Positions 1 through 5,305 of a stretch of 10,041 bases of DNA are shown here, piece after piece (within the stretch, counting starts at the first letter, position 1; every line of letters begins with the position of its first letter). The DNA is from an uncultured Collinsella sp. (GTDB lineage Bacteria; Actinomycetota; Coriobacteriia; Coriobacteriales; Coriobacteriaceae): assembly GCA_902475445.1 (NCBI GenBank), contig CABRZN010000073.1, positions 1 through 10,041 on the forward strand. The letters run 5' to 3'. The position numbers and the translations under genes are program-made. The notes below the pieces were generated by a model that had not been told where the DNA came from, made no database searches, and saw only the letters and a list, made by a program, of their open reading frames with translations.

Positions 1-134
1 ACGCGCCCGCCGCCGCGCATGAGCTCGAGACCCAGCATCTTCAGCAACGTCGACTTGCCGCCGCTGCCGATAATCGCGGTAATGCCTGGCTCGATCTTGA
101 GCGCGGAGGCAAGGTTTCCACTCGTCGTTTCCAT
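1..134 (-). CDS. yqeC: YqeC-like selenium-cofactor/hydroxylase accessory protein, N-terminal part only
   Basis: Reading the minus strand from an ATG at 134 gives 44 codons to the window edge with no stop. The protein opens METTSGNLASALKIEPG and then has a short glycine-rich nucleotide-binding loop, IIGSGGKSTLLK, at about residues 21-32. That loop lacks the full GxxxxGK spacing of a classical Walker A but resembles the shortened loop of the YqeC family, which accompanies selenium-dependent molybdenum hydroxylases. The divergently placed yqeB gene supports this reading. A weak ribosome site, GGCGGTGA, lies just before the ATG. What is seen is only the first 44 residues; the family assignment rests on the loop plus context. 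An ABC-type or other P-loop ATPase is the main alternative, but the loop does not fit the usual GxxGxGKST spacing. Its biochemical role in the pathway is not firmly known; handling of selenium or molybdenum cofactor is inferred. Confidence 0.66.
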   Translation of the reverse strand, partial: METTSGNLASALKIEPGITAIIGSGGKSTLLKMLGLELMRGGGR

Positions 135-147
135 CTGTTCACCGCCG

Positions 148-153
148 TATAAT
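148..153 (+). promoter_or_regulatory. Candidate -10 box (TATAAT) in the yqeC/yqeB divergent region
   Basis: A perfect TATAAT stands in the 102-bp space between the divergent yqeC and yqeB starts. No good -35 is visible 17 bp upstream (TCGTTT). Transcription would begin near 160 and give yqeB a leader of roughly 77 nt. The box sits in GTATAATAC, which is almost self-complementary, so the opposite strand also offers TATTAT. The call is from sequence only. Confidence 0.45.
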
Positions 154-174
154 ACTGTGATAATAAATAATCAT

Positions 175-204
175 CAGAGTAGCGGTCGAACCGCTTTTGC
201 TCTG
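175..204 (+). promoter_or_regulatory. Inverted repeat in the yqeB leader (operator or hairpin)
   Basis: AGCGGT-CGA-ACCGCT (181-195) is a perfect 6-bp stem with a 3-nt loop. It is flanked by a second pair of arms, CAGAG (175-179) and CTCTG (200-204), which extends the helix across an unequal internal loop. It lies between the candidate -10 and the yqeB ribosome site, so it could be an operator for the divergent cluster or an RNA hairpin in the yqeB leader. TTTT at 195-198 follows the inner stem but is too short for a convincing terminator. Confidence 0.4.
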
Positions 205-236
205 CTCAAACCGTAGCACAGGGAGGTGCCCCGGGA

Positions 237-1031
237 ATGCTCGTTTATGTTCGCGGCGCTGGCGATATCGCCACGGGCGTCGCCGCTCGCTTGGTGCGCT
301 CCGGCGTGTCGGTCGTTATGGCCGATATCGCGGTTCCCACGTGCATCCGCCGCACAATCAGTTTTTGCGAGGCCATTCGCCTGGGCGAGGTCGAGGTCGA
401 AGGCATTCGCGCTCGCTTGGCACGGACGCCGGCTGAGGCGCTCGAGATTACCCAAGCGGGAGACGTCGCCGTTGTGGTGGACCCCCAGGCCAAGATGCTC
501 GGCGAGCTGAAACCCGCTGCCGTGGTCGACGCTATTTTGGCTAAGCGCAACTTGGGCACCACGCGCGACATGGCGCCTGCCGTCATCGCCGTGGGGCCGG
601 GCTTTACCGCGCCGGTTGACTGCGACGCCGTGGTCGAGACCATGCGCGGGCATTTTCTCGGCCGTGTCATTACCCAAGGTTCGCCCCAGCCCAACACGGG
701 CGTGCCGGGCATGATCGCCGGCTATGGCAAGGAGCGCGTTATCCACAGCCCCGCCGCCGGCGTGTTTCGGTCCGACCGCGCAATCGGCGACATCGTGAGC
801 GCCGGAGACGTGATTGGCTACGCGGGCGATACGCCCATGTGCACGCAGATCGATGGCTGTCTGCGCGGGCTTTTGGCGAACGGCGTGCAGGTGACTGGGG
901 GCTTTAAATGCGCCGATGTCGATCCGCGCGGCGATGCCAGCTATATCAACTACATTTCGGACAAAGCGACGTCGGTCGGCGGCGGCGTGCTCGAGGCACT
1001 CGCTATGCTCACCGATGTCTTTAGAGGATAG
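237..1031 (+). CDS. yqeB: YqeB / EF2563-family selenium-dependent molybdenum hydroxylase system protein
   Basis: This 264-residue protein has the usual length of the family. The N-terminus, VYVRGAGDIATGVAARLVRSG (residues 3-23), is a dinucleotide-binding-like glycine motif. It is followed by PTCIRRTISFCEAI (34-47), GPGFTAPVDCDAVVETMRGH (120-139), PNTGVPGMIAGYG (152-164) and a C-terminal GDVDPR-like segment (ADVDPRGD, 226-233) with ISDKATSVGGGVLEAL (240-255), all typical of the family. YqeB proteins co-occur with selenium-dependent molybdenum hydroxylases and are thought to act in making or inserting their labile-selenium cofactor; the exact reaction is not established. The ATG at 237 is chosen because GGGAGGTG (221-228) lies 8 nt upstream. 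The gene ends 9 bp before the xdhC-family gene, so the two are probably co-transcribed. The protein is expected to be cytosolic; no signal peptide or membrane segment is visible. Confidence 0.9.
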   Translation: MLVYVRGAGDIATGVAARLVRSGVSVVMADIAVPTCIRRTISFCEAIRLGEVEVEGIRARLARTPAEALEITQAGDVAVVVDPQAKMLGELKPAAVVDAILAKRNLGTTRDMAPAVIAVGPGFTAPVDCDAVVETMRGHFLGRVITQGSPQPNTGVPGMIAGYGKERVIHSPAAGVFRSDRAIGDIVSAGDVIGYAGDTPMCTQIDGCLRGLLANGVQVTGGFKCADVDPRGDASYINYISDKATSVGGGVLEALAMLTDVFRG

Positions 1032-1040
1032 AAGGCGGCA

Positions 1041-2084
1041 ATGGAAAAGCTCGATGTGGTGAATGCGGCGCTTGCCGCCCTGCGTGCTGGCGAGACGTGC
1101 GAGCTCGTGGTCGTGGCCGGCACGGCAGGGTCATCGCCGCGCGGCGTGGGCGCCTGGATGGCCGTCTTTGCCGATGGCGGCCAGGCGGGCACTATCGGCG
1201 GCGGCAAGATTGAGCTCTTTGCGTTGGATGAGGCGCGCGACCTCCTGAGCGCGGGGCAGTCGCGCCTGGTCCGCTACACCATGGGCGGCGAGAATTCCGA
1301 CACCGGCATGATCTGCGGCGGAGCCATCTGCCTGTGCTACCTGCATTTGGATGCGACCCAGGCGCCGTTGTTCCAGGAGATTGCCGATGTCTTGGCCTAT
1401 CGACGCATCGGCGACTTTGTCATCGACTTTGAGCCGTTTATCGCGAGTGCGCTCGAGGGCGATGTGGCCGAGTGCCATGGCGAGGAATCGCGCCGCACCA
1501 TTGCGGGCTGCCCCGGGCTTTCGCTGGCGGAAGAGGGGAGCAGCGTCACCTACACCAACGCCGCCTCCGAGATTCCTCCCGCGCACGTCGAGACGCTCTG
1601 CCCCGAGGGCCTGACCTATATCTTTGGCTGCGGCCACGTGGGTGCCGCGACGGCGCGCGTGCTCACGGCGGCGGGCTTTACCGTCGTGGCGTGCGACGAT
1701 CGCCCCGGCACGTTGACGCCCGAATGGGTGCCCGGCGTCTGCGACCGACGCCTGGTCGACTACAAGAACCTGGGCGAGCAGTGCCCCATCGGTCCGCGCG
1801 ACCTGGTGGTCGTCGCCACGGCGGGGCATAAGTCCGATATCGACGTGGTGATTCAAGCCATGCGCGCCAAGCCCGCCTACCTGGGCTGTCTGGGTTCGCG
1901 CCGCAAGACGGCCTTTGTGCGTGTCCGCCTGGAGCAGGAGGGCTTTACGCAGGAACAGATCGACGGACTGCACCTGCCGATCGGCGTCGCCATCGAGGCC
2001 GAGGATCCCGAGGAGATCGCCATCTCCATCGCTGCCGAGATGATTCACCTGCGCCGCACCAAGCTCGTCCCCCGCAAGCGCTAA
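1041..2084 (+). CDS. xdhC: XdhC/CoxI-family molybdenum hydroxylase maturation protein
   Basis: The 347-residue protein has the two-part build of full-length XdhC/CoxI proteins. The N-terminal domain carries GTAGSSPRGVGAWM (27-40), GTIGGGKIE (50-58) and the cysteine-containing DTGMICGGA (87-95). After a linker, a Rossmann fold begins at YIFGCGHVGAATARVL (193-208) with acidic residues CDDRPG (218-223) at the end of the second strand, and the conserved CLGSRRKTAF (283-292) and IGVAIEAEDPEEIAISIAAEM (314-334) follow. XdhC proteins bind molybdenum cofactor and assist its sulfuration and insertion into xanthine dehydrogenase-type enzymes. The next-door yqeB and yqeC suggest a selenium-dependent hydroxylase as client, but that enzyme is outside this window. 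GAAGGCGG precedes the ATG, with a 9-bp gap from yqeB. The reading frame ends at 2084 close to a large inverted repeat. Confidence 0.9.
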   Translation: MEKLDVVNAALAALRAGETCELVVVAGTAGSSPRGVGAWMAVFADGGQAGTIGGGKIELFALDEARDLLSAGQSRLVRYTMGGENSDTGMICGGAICLCYLHLDATQAPLFQEIADVLAYRRIGDFVIDFEPFIASALEGDVAECHGEESRRTIAGCPGLSLAEEGSSVTYTNAASEIPPAHVETLCPEGLTYIFGCGHVGAATARVLTAAGFTVVACDDRPGTLTPEWVPGVCDRRLVDYKNLGEQCPIGPRDLVVVATAGHKSDIDVVIQAMRAKPAYLGCLGSRRKTAFVRVRLEQEGFTQEQIDGLHLPIGVAIEAEDPEEIAISIAAEMIHLRRTKLVPRKR

Positions 2085-2101
2085 TCGCATCCCCATACAT
2101 G

Positions 2102-2168
2102 AGTTGCGGTGAAATACGGACTGTTAAAGCCTGTTAAGCCGTCAAACGGTCCCTATTTCACCGCAACT
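2102..2168 (+). repeat. Long inverted repeat downstream of xdhC (perfect 15-bp arms, extends to 24 pairs)
   Basis: AGTTGCGGTGAAATA (2102-2116) and TATTTCACCGCAACT (2154-2168) are exact reverse complements. Pairing continues inward through one C-C mismatch (2117/2153) and one T-G wobble (2122/2148) to 2125/2145, leaving a 19-nt loop. The loop side contains a near-tandem repeat of about 10 bp, CTGTTAAAGC then CTGTTAAGCC (2121-2140). It sits 17 bp after the xdhC stop. No strong T-tract follows (only CATTTTCC), so it may stop transcription weakly, protect mRNA 3' ends, or be a dispersed palindromic repeat. The structure is seen; the function is inferred. Confidence 0.7.
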
Positions 2169-2243
2169 GCCATTTTCCTCCGTCCCCTAGGGATCAATAT
2201 GTGCGGGGGAGTTGTGGAGTTGTGCAGGCAGACGAGGTTTTTC

Positions 2244-2272
2244 TGGAAATACGCTCCCGATGCGCGTATAGT
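2244..2272 (+). promoter_or_regulatory. Candidate sigma-70-type promoter for the rplE-led operon
   Basis: TGGAAA (2244-2249, four of six matches to TTGACA) and TATAGT (2267-2272, five of six matches to TATAAT) are separated by exactly 17 bp. Transcription would start near 2279, giving an untranslated leader of about 130 nt before rplE. It is the best promoter-like signal between xdhC and rplE, and such a promoter is needed if the distal spc operon is detached from rplX. Not tested experimentally. Confidence 0.55.
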
Positions 2273-2288
2273 ACCGATTGTTTTGTCG

Positions 2289-2351
2289 GCTCCTGCTGCG
2301 TCGAGTCCAAACCGCGAAATGCCATGAGCGGCGCGGATGCAGCCAGGAGGC
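2289..2351 (+). ncRNA. Candidate structured 5' leader of rplE mRNA
   Basis: GCTCCTGCTGC (2289-2299) pairs with the segment 2339-2351 as GC/GC, TCCT/AGGA and GCTGC/GCAGC, with single-base bulges at 2344 and 2349. The helix continues through 2300-2302/2336-2338 to about 14 pairs. Inside, CCGC (2312-2315) can pair with GCGG (2328-2331). The right arm hides an AGGAGG (2345-2350) that is not the rplE ribosome site, which is AAGGAG at 2398-2403. The element starts about 10 nt after the predicted transcription start. Leaders of ribosomal-protein operons often bind one of their own products, and this is a candidate for that role. No known Rfam leader was recognised. Confidence 0.4.
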
Positions 2352-2409
2352 ACGAGGACAACCCATCGTGGCCACGCCCCGTGCTTAAAACCCCAAGAAG
2401 GAGTGAACA

Positions 2410-2967
2410 ATGGCAGAAGAGAAGTATGTGCCGCGTCTGAAGACCAAGTACAACAACGAGGTCAAGCAGCAGCTTCAGGACAAGTTCCAGTACGAGAACG
2501 TCATGATGATCCCCAAGTTTGAGAAGATCGTCGTGAACATGGGTGTCGGCGAGGCCGCTACCGATTCCAAGGCCATCGACGGTGCCGTGCGCGACCTGCG
2601 CGCCATCACCGGCCAGCAGCCGATGATCACCCGTGCCCGCAAGTCCATCGCTACCTTCCGCCTGCGCGCCGGTATGCCGATCGGCTGCAAGGTTACCCTG
2701 CGTGGCGACCGTATGTGGGAGTTCTTCGATCGTCTGACCTCCGTCGCGATCCCCCGTATCCGCGACTTCCGCGGCATCTCCGCCAAGAGCTTCGACGGCC
2801 GTGGTAACTTCTCCATGGGCGTCACCGAGCAGCTCATCTTCCCCGAGATCGACTTCGACTCCGTCGATCACCAGCGTGGTATGGACATCACTTTCGTGAC
2901 CACCGCCAACACCGATGAGGAGGCCAAGGCCCTTCTGGACGCCTTCGGTTTCCCGTTCAAGAAATAG
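2410..2967 (+). CDS. rplE: 50S ribosomal protein L5 (uL5)
   Basis: L5 binds 5S rRNA and sits in the central protuberance of the large subunit, contacting the small subunit. The 185-residue product is a few residues longer than the common 179-180. It shows the L5 hallmarks: YENVMMIPKFEKIVVNMGVG (28-47), LRAITGQQPMITRARKSIAT (63-82), FRLRAGMPIGCKVTLRG (83-99), and IPRIRDFRGI (114-123) leading to the C-terminal domain with FPEIDFD (144-150). AAGGAG at 2398-2403 stands 6 nt before the ATG. Here it is the first ribosomal gene after a gene-free stretch and not the follower of rplX. The next gene, rpsN, starts 79 nt later, past a strong hairpin. Confidence 0.97.
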   Translation: MAEEKYVPRLKTKYNNEVKQQLQDKFQYENVMMIPKFEKIVVNMGVGEAATDSKAIDGAVRDLRAITGQQPMITRARKSIATFRLRAGMPIGCKVTLRGDRMWEFFDRLTSVAIPRIRDFRGISAKSFDGRGNFSMGVTEQLIFPEIDFDSVDHQRGMDITFVTTANTDEEAKALLDAFGFPFKK

Positions 2968-2982
2968 GTTCACCTGCCCTAT

Positions 2983-3012
2983 AAGCGCCGTTCCCACAAG
3001 GGGGCGGCGCTT
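2983..3012 (+). promoter_or_regulatory. 13-bp RNA hairpin between rplE and rpsN
   Basis: AAGCGCCGTTCCC (2983-2995) pairs over 13 positions with GGGGGCGGCGCTT (3000-3012) around the loop ACAA. Two adjacent pairs are U-G, which pair only in the plus-strand RNA. No T-tract follows, so it is not a standard terminator. It lies 22 nt before the rpsN ribosome site, GAGGAGG. It may be a partial attenuator, a processing or stability element, or a protein-binding site. Confidence 0.6.
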
Positions 3013-3046
3013 GGGGCGAACAATACTCTATGTGAGGAGGATATAA

Positions 3047-3232
3047 GTGGCTAAGACATCGATGATCGTCAAGTGCAATCGCAAGCAGAAGTTCTCTACT
3101 CGTGAGTACACGCGCTGCCAGCGCTGCGGCCGTCCGCACTCTGTGTACCGCAAGTTCGGCCTGTGCCGTGTCTGCTTCCGCGAGCTTGCACTCAAGGGCG
3201 AGCTTCCCGGCGTTAAGAAGGCCAGCTGGTAA
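3047..3232 (+). CDS. rpsN: 30S ribosomal protein S14, short zinc-binding type (uS14)
   Basis: S14 is a late-assembly protein of the 30S head. The 61-residue length and the two CxxC pairs, CQRC (24-27) and CRVC (40-43), mark the short zinc-ribbon form (type Z, often annotated rpsZ or rpsN1), as opposed to the longer zinc-free form. The C-terminus ELPGVKKASW is the family's ending. The start is GTG at 3047, with GAGGAGG (3034-3040) 6 nt upstream and the expected MAKTSMIVK N-terminus. It is bounded by unusually long gaps of 79 and 119 nt, each containing a hairpin with the same core helix, GCCGTT paired with GGCGGC. A zinc-free paralogue elsewhere in the genome cannot be judged from here. Confidence 0.97.
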   Translation: MAKTSMIVKCNRKQKFSTREYTRCQRCGRPHSVYRKFGLCRVCFRELALKGELPGVKKASW

Positions 3233-3287
3233 GTCACTACCAGCGTTTCAAGCATCAGTTTGGAACAGGGAAAACGCGCTAAAAAGG

Positions 3288-3310
3288 CTTTGCCGTTAAG
3301 GGCGGCGAAG
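3288..3310 (+). promoter_or_regulatory. 10-bp RNA hairpin between rpsN and rpsH
   Basis: CTTTGCCGTT (3288-3297) pairs with GGCGGCGAAG (3301-3310) around the loop AAG, including three U-G pairs. The core GCCGTT/GGCGGC, with two adjacent U-G pairs, is identical to the core of the hairpin at 2983-3012. It lies in a 119-nt gap. A further, weaker stem, GTTTCA (3245-3250) with TGGAAC (3261-3266), is in the same gap. The rpsH ribosome site AAGGAG (3339-3344) is downstream and not covered. Confidence 0.5.
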
Positions 3311-3351
3311 AACCAAGAGCACGTGTTCATCAAGAACGAAGGAGAATCTGT

Positions 3352-3750
3352 ATGAACCTTACAGACCCGATCGCAGATATGCTTACGCGCATCCGTAACG
3401 CTAACTCTGTGAACAAGGCCACGGTCTCCATGCCGAGCAGCAAGAAGCTCGTCGAGATCGCTCGTGTTCTGCACGAGGAGGGCTACATCGAGGGCTACGA
3501 TGTCGAGGACACCGTTCCCCAGAAGACTCTGCACATCACGCTTAAGTATGGTCCCAAGAAGGCTAAGGTCATCAACGGCATCCGCCGCATTTCCAAGCCG
3601 GGCCTGCGTAAGTACACTGGCGTTGCCGACATGCCCCGCGTCCGCGGTGGCCTTGGTACCGCCATTATTTCCACCAGCCATGGCGTCATGACCGACCGCG
3701 ATGCTCGCAAGCACAACGTCGGCGGCGAGATCATCGCTTACGTCTGGTAA
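3352..3750 (+). CDS. rpsH: 30S ribosomal protein S8 (uS8)
   Basis: S8 binds the central domain of 16S rRNA early in 30S assembly. In Escherichia coli it is also the translational repressor of the spc operon, acting at the start of rplE; whether that holds here is unknown. The 132-residue product begins MNLTDPIADMLTRIRNA and ends in the RNA-binding signature GLGTAIISTSHGVMTDRDAR (100-119), both diagnostic. The ATG at 3352 follows AAGGAG (3339-3344) by 7 nt. It lies 33 bp before rplF and 119 bp after rpsN, a long gap for a ribosomal operon. Confidence 0.97.
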   Translation: MNLTDPIADMLTRIRNANSVNKATVSMPSSKKLVEIARVLHEEGYIEGYDVEDTVPQKTLHITLKYGPKKAKVINGIRRISKPGLRKYTGVADMPRVRGGLGTAIISTSHGVMTDRDARKHNVGGEIIAYVW

Positions 3751-3783
3751 TTCGCTCGGTAGGTAGAAGGAAAGGAGATCACC

Positions 3784-4320
3784 GTGTCTCGTATCGGTAA
3801 TAAGCCTGTCCAGATTCCCGCCGGAGTCGAAGTGGCAGTCAACGGCAACAACGTTGTCGTCAAGGGCCCCAAGGGCCAGCTCGAGCTCGATGTCTTTGAG
3901 AAGCTCGCTATCAACGTCGAGGACAACGTCCTCACCGTTTCCCGTCCCGACGACGAGCGTGAGACCCGTGCCCGCCACGGCCTCACCCGTGCCCTCATCC
4001 ACAACATGGTTGTTGGCGTTTCCGAGGGCTTCGAGAAGAAGCTCGAGCTCGCCGGCGTCGGTTACCGCGTGCAGCAGAAGGGCAAGAACCTCGAGTTCTC
4101 CCTGGGCTTCTCGCACCCCGTGATCGTCGAGGCTCCCGAGGGCATCACCTTCGAGGTTCCCGACAACACCCACGTGAACGTCAAGGGTATCAACAAGCAG
4201 CAGGTCGGTCAGATCGCCGCTGAGATCCGCGGCCATCGTCCTCCCGAGCCTTACAAGGGCAAGGGTATCCACTACGTTGGCGAGCACATCCGCCGCAAGC
4301 TGGGTAAGGCCGCCAAGTAG
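3784..4320 (+). CDS. rplF: 50S ribosomal protein L6 (uL6)
   Basis: L6 lies near the factor-binding site of the large subunit, next to the sarcin-ricin loop of 23S rRNA. The 178-residue protein has two repeats of the L6 fold. It starts SRIGNKPVQIPAGV (2-15), has ELAGVGYRVQQKGKNLEFSL (88-107) in the middle, and carries the family signature EPYKGKGIHY (155-164) near the end. The start is GTG at 3784, preceded by AAAGGAGAT (3771-3779); the mature N-terminus SRIG matches other L6 proteins. A 75-nt gap with a stem-loop separates it from rplR. Confidence 0.97.
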   Translation: MSRIGNKPVQIPAGVEVAVNGNNVVVKGPKGQLELDVFEKLAINVEDNVLTVSRPDDERETRARHGLTRALIHNMVVGVSEGFEKKLELAGVGYRVQQKGKNLEFSLGFSHPVIVEAPEGITFEVPDNTHVNVKGINKQQVGQIAAEIRGHRPPEPYKGKGIHYVGEHIRRKLGKAAK

Positions 4321-4345
4321 TCGTAACCGACTCACTCGCATAAGA

Positions 4346-4367
4346 CCAGCACCCCGTCAGGTGCTGG
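4346..4367 (+). promoter_or_regulatory. 8-bp perfect hairpin between rplF and rplR
   Basis: CCAGCACC (4346-4353) and GGTGCTGG (4360-4367) form a perfect 8-bp stem around CCGTCA. TTTTT (4379-4383) occurs 11 nt later, just before the rplR ribosome site AGGAG (4384-4388). The gap is too wide for an efficient terminator, so partial attenuation or mRNA processing is more likely. Perfect pairing means it would fold on either strand. Confidence 0.5.
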
Positions 4368-4395
4368 CAAGATCAACCTTTTTAGGAGTTTACGT

Positions 4396-4764
4396 ATGAA
4401 CAAGCATAAGGCGAAGCTGGAAGGCCTCAAGCGTCGTCAGCGTCGTGTTCGCGGCAAGGTCTCGGGTACCTCCGAGCGTCCGCGTCTTCGCGTGACCCGT
4501 ACTAACGCCAACATCTATGCCCAGATCATCGACGACAGCAAGGGCTCCAGCCTGACGCTCGTCTCTGCCTCGACCCTCGAGGCCGAGTTCAAGGGCACCC
4601 ACACCTCGAACAAGGAGGCTGCGGAGAAGGTCGGTCAGCTCGTTGGCAAGCGCGCCATCGAGGCCGGCATCACCAAGGTCGCCTTCGATCGCGGTGGCCG
4701 TATCTACCATGGCCGCGTCAAGGCCCTCGCCGACGGTGCTCGTGCCGCCGGTCTCGAGTTCTAG
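4396..4764 (+). CDS. rplR: 50S ribosomal protein L18 (uL18)
   Basis: L18 binds 5S rRNA together with L5 and anchors it to the large subunit. The 122-residue product has the basic N-terminal tail (residues 1-28, rich in K and R), RPRLRVTRTNANIYAQIIDD (28-47), and the C-terminal motif FDRGGRIYHGRVKALADGAR (97-116), which are characteristic. AGGAG at 4384-4388 precedes the ATG by 7 nt. Its stop codon TAG (4762-4764) overlaps the ribosome site of rpsE, AGGAGGT (4763-4769), so the two genes are probably translationally coupled. Confidence 0.97.
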   Translation: MNKHKAKLEGLKRRQRRVRGKVSGTSERPRLRVTRTNANIYAQIIDDSKGSSLTLVSASTLEAEFKGTHTSNKEAAEKVGQLVGKRAIEAGITKVAFDRGGRIYHGRVKALADGARAAGLEF

Positions 4765-4778
4765 GAGGTATGTAGCAC

Positions 4779-5303
4779 ATGGCTCGTAATCAGAAGCAGC
4801 AGCGCGAGGCCTCCGAGTTCGAGGAGCGCGTCGTTTACATCAACCGCGTGTCGAAGACCGTCAAGGGTGGTCGTCGCATGAGCCTCGTCGCTCTCGTCGT
4901 CGTTGGCGACGGCAAGGGCAACGTCGGCGTTGGCATGGGCAAGTCCGCTGAGGTGCCCATGGCCATCTCCAAGGCGTCTCTCGATGCCAAGAAGAACATG
5001 TTCCACGTGCCGGTGACCGATCAGGGCACCATTCCGCACGAGGTTCTCGGTCACTTTGGTGCCGGCCGCATCATCATCAAGCCCGCTGTCGAGGGTACCG
5101 GCGTTATCGCCGGCGGCGCTGTGCGTCCCCTCTTCGAGCTTGCTGGCATCAAGAACGTCCTGTCCAAGTCCCTCGGTACCGACAACGGCCTCAACATCAT
5201 CAAGGCTGCCGTCGAGGGCCTCAAGGAGCTCTCCAGCCCTGAGGACGTCGCGGCTCGCCGTGGCCTGACGGTCTCCGAGATGTTCGTCGGTAAGGAGAAC
5301 TAA
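4779..5303 (+). CDS. rpsE: 30S ribosomal protein S5 (uS5)
   Basis: S5 contributes to the mRNA entry channel and decoding accuracy of the 30S subunit. The 174 residues contain the double-stranded-RNA-binding-like N-domain with RVSKTVKGGRRMSLVALVVV (23-42) and GDGKGNVGVGMGKSAEVP (43-60), then the C-domain signature GRIIIKPAVEGTGVIAGGAV (96-115) and KSLGTDNGLNIIKAAVEGL (130-148). The start ATG at 4779 lies 9 nt after the AGGAGGT that overlaps the rplR stop. The region around residues 23-32, where spectinomycin-resistance changes occur in other bacteria, looks ordinary. The rpmD gene follows after only 2 nt. Confidence 0.97.
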   Translation: MARNQKQQREASEFEERVVYINRVSKTVKGGRRMSLVALVVVGDGKGNVGVGMGKSAEVPMAISKASLDAKKNMFHVPVTDQGTIPHEVLGHFGAGRIIIKPAVEGTGVIAGGAVRPLFELAGIKNVLSKSLGTDNGLNIIKAAVEGLKELSSPEDVAARRGLTVSEMFVGKEN

Positions 5304-5305
5304 GC

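Larger units (their letters stand above)
2085..2409 (+). other. 325-bp gene-free stretch between xdhC and rplE
   Basis: No convincing gene lies here. From left to right it holds the long inverted repeat (2102-2168), the perfect palindrome CCCTAGGG (2185-2192), a tandem octamer GGAGTTGT twice (2208-2223), a sigma-70-like promoter (2244-2272) and a structured rplE leader (about 2289-2351). A GTG-started frame from 2109 to 2327 has no ribosome site, crosses the palindrome and resembles no family I know. No trace of rplX or rplN coding sequence was recognised. Confidence 0.6.

Noticed and set aside
1131..2096. 321-codon minus-strand frame opposite xdhC
   Set aside because: The plus-strand frame has strong XdhC motifs; the reverse frame shows no family motifs.
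2185..2223. Palindrome CCCTAGGG and tandem GGAGTTGT octamers
   Set aside because: They are too short to assign a function, and such motifs arise by chance at this scale. They are mentioned only in the gene-free stretch entry.
2109..2327. 72-codon GTG-started frame between xdhC and rplE
   Set aside because: It has no ribosome site, crosses the large inverted repeat and the promoter, and the translation is not recognisable.
2368..2388. Six-codon GTG frame just before rplE (possible leader peptide)
   Set aside because: The GAGG upstream is weak, GTG is a poor start for so short a peptide, and there is no run of regulatory codons or attenuator.
3028..4341. 437-codon open frame on the minus strand opposite rpsN, rpsH and rplF
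   Set aside because: It spans three confirmed ribosomal genes and their gaps, has a low-complexity L/D/V-rich translation, and is a by-product of codon bias.
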